From: Wuchereria bancrofti
Taxonomy: Eukaryota > Nematoda > Chromadorea > Rhabditida > Onchocercidae
DNA length: 64,000 bases
Direction of reading: 5' to 3'
Assembly (NCBI GenBank): GCA_005281725.1
Contig: SSBO01000012.1
Location: 16,804,084 to 16,868,083 of the forward strand
The position numbers were made by a program, and so were the translations under genes. Of this stretch, positions 56,829 through 64,000 are shown in pieces. The notes beneath the pieces were generated by a model. It saw only the letters and a program-made list of their open reading frames with translations, was not told the origin of the DNA and searched no databases. Every line of letters starts with the position of its first letter. The stretch's first letter is position 1.

Positions 56829-59201
56829 GTACCGATTACATAAAAGATATAAAAGTTTTTGTAATTAAGAGAAAACCATACCTCTCTCTATCATTAATCA
56901 ACCCACCAATGATTTCATCGCCAGAAGGTCACGCTTTTCATGAACAATAATTGCATGCTATGTGCTTTTATCTTCAAATATCAGTTAGCCCGTACATTAT
57001 TTTATCACCAGTTAAGATCCATTTAATAGGAAACAGTCATTCACCGTGTTCATTTATTATATTAAGCAGCATTCGTTTACTTGAACTAAGCTAACATACT
57101 GTTGAAATGCGTCACAAGCCCTGAAGTTTCTTAGTCAAATATTTTCAGAAAGACATTTCATTTTGGATGTTACACATCGTTGCTTTGTTGTTTCGAATAA
57201 CATGTAAAATAGATAAATGAATTCATTCTAAAGAAAAAGATTTCACAAAAACACATGGCTTGCATGCTACTCATATCATGCTATTTTTATTCATTTATAG
57301 AAAATCAAATAAAAAGAAAGTAAAAATGTCGGACTTATTACTATAACTTCTCTTCTTTGATATTATTGCATATTAAAAGTCTTGGAAGCAGTCAAAAATA
57401 ACTTTTTAATAAAGTAAACAGTTTGAAAGCAAAAGTTTTAAAGAGCAGTATCAGTAACATTAATGAAGAAGATTCATTTTTGAAGAAATGAAGAATTAAT
57501 GAAGAATGAAACATTAATGAACAAATATTGTTCAAAAGACCTAATAATTAGATTCCTTCAAAATGGTACTTGGTATACCACTCAAATTTATTATCAAAGC
57601 TCTTAATATAATGCGAAATTAAAAGTGTAATTTATGTAGTACGTCATGCTGTCAAAATTTGCAAGCAAGGATGGTCATTAATGTTGGATGCGGAAGTGCA
57701 TCATAAGAGTACTGTCACTCTGCTTGATACAAAAGAGTGAGAATGACAAGTAATACCAACCGATAAACAAATGCAGCGGATTTTTTAGAAAACAGATTTA
57801 AGATGTTAATAATTTGTGATTATGTAGAAGAATGGTTGGAATCAATGCGTAAGATGATACCGTCAAGATTTTAGAAGGTATTGCGATACTACATTTGTAA
57901 TACATTCTTTAAAAAAATAACATCATCAGAGATCATTTGATCTTTCAGAATAGAGCTTATGCGACTACGACTGAGATCACAATAAACGCGTGCTAGATTG
58001 CTCTCTTCTGAGCCATCTGTCTTCACTTAACTCATCACTTCTATCTCACATTTTCCCGAAGATAGGTCGACCGATTTCATGGATACCAACGTTCGATGAA
58101 CTTGATCCTATGCACAGTACTCTCTCTTGTAATCTCAACCCACTATTCCACGGCTTCTTGTGGCTCAGAAACTATCACCATTAATATAATACAACTCATT
58201 TCTTCGTTATAAAGATTTTGACTTTATTGGGACATCGGTTATGTCTCAAAATTTGACTACATTACATTCCCTAACAGTGATTTTACGATGAAGGTTACTC
58301 TCTATCAAATCTTGAATCAATACACAAATCGAATCTTTGGATCAATTAAAGTAAATTTTTGACTTTGGCCCTAAGCATTCAATACAAAGATTCAATTTAT
58401 TCCTCCGACAGTTGTCCACTTAAATAGCTTATGAAATACTGATAGCACTTATTAACGAACAAGAATAACCATAATAGACGATAACTAATAACGTCCTTCT
58501 TATGCAGTTGCAGGGCTAACAATCCTTAGCAACAAACTCCATGGGTCTACTGGAAAAACATCCACTGAAATCAGTGACAAGCCCCTTTATAACTTCCAAA
58601 TCAAATCAATAGAATCTTTGTTCTCCTGAATCGGATGTTCCTGATATATAATTTGTCGACTTCATATGGATAAACCCGAGCGTATGTTAACGGCACAGAT
58701 CTTCTCAGTGATATCAATTACCAAATCTCTTTTAAGTCGAAACATCTAGCCTTAGATTATCGATAATTGCAGCACAGGAAACAATTTTTTCGTACCATAA
58801 GAGTGAAAGAAAGAGCTGTGAAATGAAAAGTGAATTACCGAAGTTTATTGAGGTGACCCTTTATAGACAGATTTCAAAAGCACAAAAAAGGACGAAAAAA
58901 AACAAGATACTGCCACCGCTATTATTACATCTTTAAATATCGGGAGTATTCTGAAAAACAGGGAATATATGTAGTAGAATGCTTAGTTACCTATCTTCAG
59001 GTATTTTTGCACTTTGTCTCCCTCGTCATCAGGGCTATCGATAGTGTGATTTTCACATCTCAAAGACATATACGTAAGACACTCCATTTGCGTATTAAAC
59101 TACTGGAATACTTAGAGATCATCATAGAACCAGTCTGATAGGAAACGACTGATTCCGATAGTGGGAGGCAGCTTTGAACTACCGCCTACAGGCAGAAACA
59201 A
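56829..59201. other. Intergenic region, no firm gene
   Basis: No recognisable coding gene. On the minus strand, 59087-58991 is an open ATG-initiated segment (MECLTYMSLRCENH, then SPDDEGDKVQKYLK) ending at a GTAACT donor. It joins in phase to 58950-58925 (YSRYLKM, stop) across a 40-nt putative intron, giving about 40 residues. The intron is short and there is no family match, so this is only a candidate. Confidence 0.35.
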
Positions 59202-59440
59202 CACTCACTCACTCACTCACTCACTCACTCACTAACTCACTCACTCACTCACTCACTCACTCNNNNNNNNNNNNNNNNNNNNNNNNNNNNNNNNNNNNNN
59301 NNNNNNNNNNNNNNNNNNNNNNNNTCACTCACTCACTCACTCACTCACTCACTCACTCACTCACTAACTCACTCACTCACTCACTCACTCACTCACTCAC
59401 TCACTCACTCACTCACTCACTCACTCACTCACTCACTCAC
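59202..59440. repeat. (CTCA)n tetranucleotide repeat spanning an assembly gap
   Basis: Tandem CTCA units with two CTAA variants, interrupted by 62 N (59263-59324). The true length is unknown. The encoded Thr-His-Ser-Leu frame is an artefact of the repeat. Confidence 0.97.
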
Positions 59441-62341
59441 CCCCACGCACATCGCGCCACGCGCATCACACAGATTTTAATGCTAAGAGCGAGGGATGAT
59501 TAAAGTTTCACAGTGACATATCGAGTCTCTCGTAGTCCGCATTAAAACAAGCATGGTAGGGGATTCTTTGGGCGTGGCGTGTTAGGGATGTTCTTCCATT
59601 TGGGTTGTGGCGACGTTGCGCGCGAGCATCAAATCTGCTGCGATCAGATCGGATGCCATACGATCTGTGTGTTATGGTGCTGTGTGGTGCTATCCCTCTC
59701 CGAAATATTATTCTCTGCTGAGTGGTACTTTTTCTGTTATGAGTTGAACATTTTTCCATTAAGATAATTTGTAAGCACTATCGAATGATATAATTTGGAC
59801 TGAAAGTCTGTGATAAATATTATAGGTTTAGGATCATACAAAAACTTCTTCATTTACTGTATTTTGACATCAATTCTGCTGTTGACGTGGAGCAGTTTCA
59901 CTGGACCTATGTGAATTAGTGAAGCGTAGGATTCGTTGTTCATAGATGAGATATTGTTTTTAAAAACGAATTTCAACATGATCAAATGCAGTGCGTTTTT
60001 AATCAGTACTGTGTAGTAGAGCAGGTTGAAGGTGCAATCAAGAACGCAGCGGAGGTCAAGGGCGATTCAAAGAGAGGTGTGATTATTGTTGTCGTCTGAT
60101 GGTTTCTCGTTGTATCTTATTATTTAATGAACAACGAATCCTACGCAAGTTTTGAACTGTTGTCGTATGGCACAGTTTTGGATGCTTAACTATGGTCGGT
60201 CAAACCAAGAGTTATGGACTCGCGAATGCTTCTATGAGCAACTTTTTGCAGTTGACTCATTCCATCTATTAGTTAAATAATATTGCTGAGGTCAATGAAT
60301 AAAACAGTTACTTTTTGATATTTTTTGTCCGTAGAAGTAAATCTAGTAGAAGCAATGCAGACGTTCGATTTTCGACAAGGTGGTAGCAATGATTTTGTTG
60401 AATTATTTCCTTACATATTGTTACTTGTTTCTCATCTGTGATTAGAAACTGTTGTACTCTACCAAACTTTGCTTTTGGTTTGAGATTAATATTTATGGCT
60501 TTTTAACAATACAATCTGCGTGCTTGCATAAATTCGTATTCCTTCCTTTATTTCATTCCTTGTTTACCGATCTGCCTTTCTATTCAGACTCGAGTTAGTT
60601 CATTGATTTAGTTTTCAGTTAATCATTTTAAACACAAACTTACACAACGTTTGTGGTTCTCTTTATTAATATTTTCTTTCAATATTAATATACCAAACGT
60701 AACATCGTTTGATAATAATCTGTCACGTTCATTATAAATGCTTTATTTCAACGTGAAATAATTTTTAAGTGACATGCAAAACTATCCTAGAAAGCAAGCA
60801 AACATTTTAACAAACCAACTAAATGCACTAAGCAAGTTGTAACACTTAATAATGGACGCAATGATCATGACTATGGAAATTTTTCAATGTTTGGGCTGAG
60901 CGCGCAACTTTTATAGATACCCCAAAGCTCGTAGTATTTTCGAAAAACTGAAAAAATGGAGGATCATAACACTTTTATAGGAGTGAAATATGGTCTAATT
61001 TTGTTGTTTGAATTATCTGAGATGTTAAAACAAATTCACTATTTTGATATACTTCACAGAGCACAATGCTTGTTTCCCCAGTTGTGGAAAAAAAGTTTTT
61101 CACTCTTCATTTACGTGTTGTTTGTGACAAAAATCCACCCGAATATTCTCTTTGGACTTTCATAATACTTCAGTGCATCATTTATTGTTAGTGAAAATGG
61201 TTTTTTTTTTCATGTACTTTCATTACGATATATGCCGTCGATGCGATCATTAGGTAAGATAGTGTAACACGCTTTTTGTATTTGGTAATCATAGATCCCT
61301 TATTACTTATATATTTGTACTCTGATTCTCTTTTTTCTTCCTTGATCGTTTCATTTCTTGCATTCAGATATCTCTTCTATCGTTGCAATTTTTATACTAG
61401 ATTTGATTTTTTGGAAATTGTTTCACATCGTAAAACGTTACGAAATACCCGTCTCTCTAAATGCGATCATTAATCATAGGCTGAGCGACCAAAAATTTTT
61501 TTCTCCTGTTTTATTGGTTTTTCCAGTATTCTAGGTGTATTCATTTATCTTCCCTCATAATTAATTGACAACAGAGACGGAGGAATAACGCAATCCCTTC
61601 CCTTGTTTAGGTAAACGATGATTATAACTGACTTAGTCCTCCATAGATTTATTTTAAAATGGAAGTGATATTATCAGTGCTTCGCAGCAGTAGTGTAGGT
61701 AGTGGGATACATTTTGTCCTTTATGCTCAGCTTTTCTTAATGCCAGATTTGAACCTCGCTTTGTTTAATGATACTTTTCGGACAGTAAGGTAAAGAAGAT
61801 TTAGAATATTTTATACCTATTTTTCTTTATTTTTTTCTTAAACCTTCACTTAAGCATTTTGGGTTATTGGTAGCTCGGTCCGGAGTTCAGTCGGAATGAC
61901 TGCCAAAAAAGAATAAGTGCTGTGAATGCAGAGTGTGTTACATTTTGTATTGTTTGTTGCTTTGAAAAAGTCTTTTTTAATAATAAAAGATCATTCGCTG
62001 CTGAAACATTTTTTTTAATTCTCCAGAACATTTCATTATTGCTTTTTAGGATTAACTGATCTTTGACTCCTTGCATATCTTCATTTGTTCGAGAGATATA
62101 CATTTGTATTCGGTTTACTTCTCAGACTCTGATTTTTTATTCTTTCCAGTATTTCGGCTTAGTGTGTAATCTAAGGACTTGAATAGGAATGATTTTTGCA
62201 CACTCGTCAGCAGTATATTTAGTTCAGCAAAAAGCTTATGGTTACAAGTCCTAATTTTTTTTCTTAACATCGTTAATATCATTCGCTGGTGTAGTGTTCT
62301 TATTTCCGGACCTTGAACTTCGTAAAAGTTTTAAATTTCAG
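59441..62341. other. Upstream region of MO25, with a GC-richer island
   Basis: 59441-59760 has clearly higher GC and CpG content (GCGCGAGC, CACGCGCATC) than surrounding DNA, then composition returns to AT-rich. It may be a promoter or untranslated first exon of the downstream MO25 gene. The acceptor at 62340-62341 implies an upstream 5' UTR exon. A minus-strand frame of 79 codons at 61864-62103 has no recognisable domain. Confidence 0.4.
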
Positions 62342-62357
62342 CTTTTACTGCTTTGCA

Positions 62358-63026
62358 ATGCCTCTGCCGCTGTTTGGCAAATCACATAAATCACCTCCGG
62401 ATATCGTTAAGAATTTAAAGGACTCATTGACACAATTGGAAAAATTGGAACGAGGAGATAAAAAGAATGAAAAAGTTGCAGAAGAAGTGAGCAAATCACT
62501 TCAGGCAATCAAAAGTATCATTTATGGACAAGAGAGTCAGGAGCCACACTTGGAACAGGTTAATTTCTTCCATAGCTTGTTGGATTTTTTTCGTGCTTGA
62601 CGCTGCTTTCTTTAGCATAAACCCAAAATAAGTGCTGTTCTTCAGGATCCTAGTATTTGTTTTAAAAAATTTCATTTGCACTTATCCCAGACGGATACGA
62701 GTTCTTGGTTATAGATGTTGGAATTTGATGGTAAAGATCCAAATTAAAGCTTGAACGATTGAACCAAAGCAATCCTAGTGCTAGTCTCTCAAAAAGTGAT
62801 GGGTTTTACAGGTAGCACAACTGGCGCAGGAATCATATAATTCATCGATTCTTCCTATGCTCATCCAGAACTTGATAAAGCTTGACTTCGAAGCAAAAAA
62901 GGATGTTGCACAAATTTTCAACAATCTGCTGCGGCGGCAGATTGGAACACGTTCACCGNTTCCCCATTTTCTTCAAGAAAAGTTAATGCGGAATTCTTAT
63001 GAAGTGCTATGTAAAAATGATGTAGA
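62358..63026 (+). CDS. mop-25: MO25 (CAB39/mop-25) scaffold protein, 5' part
   Basis: Two coding exons, 62358-62558 and 62812-63026, encode about the first 139 of an expected 340 residues; the gene runs off the right end. The start [20 protein letters not shown] matches MO25 N-termini, preceded by a TTTCAG acceptor at 62340-62341 that implies a spliced 5' UTR. The second exon gives [32 protein letters not shown] and GTRSP, the start of the armadillo-like helical repeat. MO25 binds STRAD and LKB1 and activates GCK-family kinases in the cytoplasm (known). One N at 62959 leaves a codon ambiguous; the frame assumes it is a single base. The exon ends GTA GA/GTAAGC in phase 2. Confidence 0.93.
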
Positions 63027-64000
63027 GTAAGCTTTAATCTATAAAAAATGAAAGAGGAATTGATAAAGCAGTAGAGACATTTACTTCTTCCCATATATGA
63101 TACCAAGCATTAAGCTATGGCTGACGCTTGATCAGTTAATTAGTGACTTAATTGACGTCAGTTATTCGTCAGAATAATCGAATCTCGACTGAGGCAAGGC
63201 ACTGGCCTTGAACCAGATATAATAAGCAACCATCCATCATCGAAGTTGTAAATAAGTGCGATTCCAATAAACGAAATTACATACAGCAAACAATAAGAAA
63301 GCCCGGAGTGAGAGGTTCTTATTGTAGCAGCAACAATTCAGCCCTTACAGTTAACAAAGCATAGTCTCGTGAATCGATAGCGTTTGTGACTGTGTCATAT
63401 GTATATGTGTGCATCCGCGTCTGTGTAAGACAGACAGGGAGACCACGGAGATAGTTCATGCACGACGTACTGAAGAATTGATAGAGAATGTTGTGAAAGC
63501 ACAGAGGAGATGAAGATGCAAACATACAAAGGGAGAGAGATGAGGAGCAAAGACAAGACGAGAGTGAGCGGGATGAGAGCATTAAATTGGCTATACTGGT
63601 GAGAGATGGTGGCAAGTTGATTGTACAGGCTTGTCCTGTTGCTGTGACCCACCTGATATAAGGGGTAGGCACACTATTCATTGGTGTTGGGTGACAAACA
63701 GCGACTGCAGTAAAGGACGACGCTTAACTTGTCACTGTGAGTCGCATGCTGTCGTTGCAAGTGTATGGGTGCAAGCGTAAAAAGAAGGTAGGAACGAAGC
63801 GTTATTGTCATGGGAAGGCAGACGGTATTGGTACCATAGCATTGCAGTGTCTCGTTTATTATTGTCTTTCACTTGGTATCACACTTGTCCCTAACAGAAA
63901 TAAGAGAAACTTCGAGTTTGGGGTGCACAAGCAGTAGATATTCTTCCTTTAATTGAATGTTAACCACCAATTAATTTAAAAGTGTGAGAGATTGGTCTTA
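63027..64000 (+). other. MO25 intron, continuing past the window end
   Basis: No further MO25 exon is present, so this intron is at least 974 bp. It is less AT-rich around 63400-63700. Open frames there (63319-63681 and 63395-63652, minus) overlap each other in different frames and show no domain. Confidence 0.6.

Noticed and set aside
59174..59503. 109-codon Thr-His-Ser-Leu repeat protein
   Set aside because: Translation of the CTCA repeat across an N gap.
61864..62103. 79-codon minus-strand ORF
   Set aside because: Complete with ATG and stop, but no domain, no conservation evidence, and within the chance length range for six frames of 64 kb.

Overview
The window is nuclear DNA of an animal with small, intron-dense genes in AT-rich sequence. 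All six recognisable genes have typical animal GT-AG introns, mostly 50-800 bp, with nematode-style TTTCAG acceptors. The first gene has an EB-module plus chitin-deacetylase-like architecture that I know from nematodes. I infer a nematode, plausibly a parasitic spirurid/filarial one, but no rRNA or mitochondrial marker is present to fix the species. A 62-base run of N (59263-59324) and a lone N (62959) show it is a draft assembly.

Layout. (1) 1-7388: gene-poor flank with simple repeats and a near-perfect 44-nt hairpin. (2) 7389-24974, plus strand: a secreted protein of about 35 exons. It has a signal peptide, a long array of cysteine-rich EB modules and a C-terminal polysaccharide-deacetylase (CE4/NodB) domain. 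(3) 27018-30645, minus strand, convergent with gene 2: a SCHIP1 (schwannomin-interacting protein) homologue. (4) 34617-44751, plus, divergent from SCHIP1: PIKfyve (FYVE, CCT and PIP-kinase domains), 27 exons. (5) 45836-52553, plus: U2SURP/SR140 splicing factor (RRM, SURP, CID, cwf21-like segment, charged RE/RS tail), 20 exons. (6) 55714-56440, plus: a small unrecognised single-pass membrane protein. (7) 62358 to beyond the window, plus: the first two coding exons of MO25 (CAB39/mop-25). The rest is intergenic DNA with microsatellites and small duplications.

Exon boundaries were set by hand by matching reading phase across every junction. The phases close exactly for all six genes, and the protein similarity is unmistakable for SCHIP1, PIKfyve, U2SURP and MO25. 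The genes are unrelated housekeeping, membrane-lipid, splicing and cuticle/extracellular functions; I see no evidence of a joint pathway.

The most unusual region is gene 2. Nearly all EB exons are symmetrical (phase 1-1). Between the intact ones lie at least six stretches that still read as damaged EB modules, plus one exon in perfect EB frame that carries two nonsense codons. The deacetylase domain has lost two of the three metal ligands expected of active enzymes. It looks like an extracellular chitin-binding-type protein with a high turnover of module exons and a probably inactive enzyme domain.
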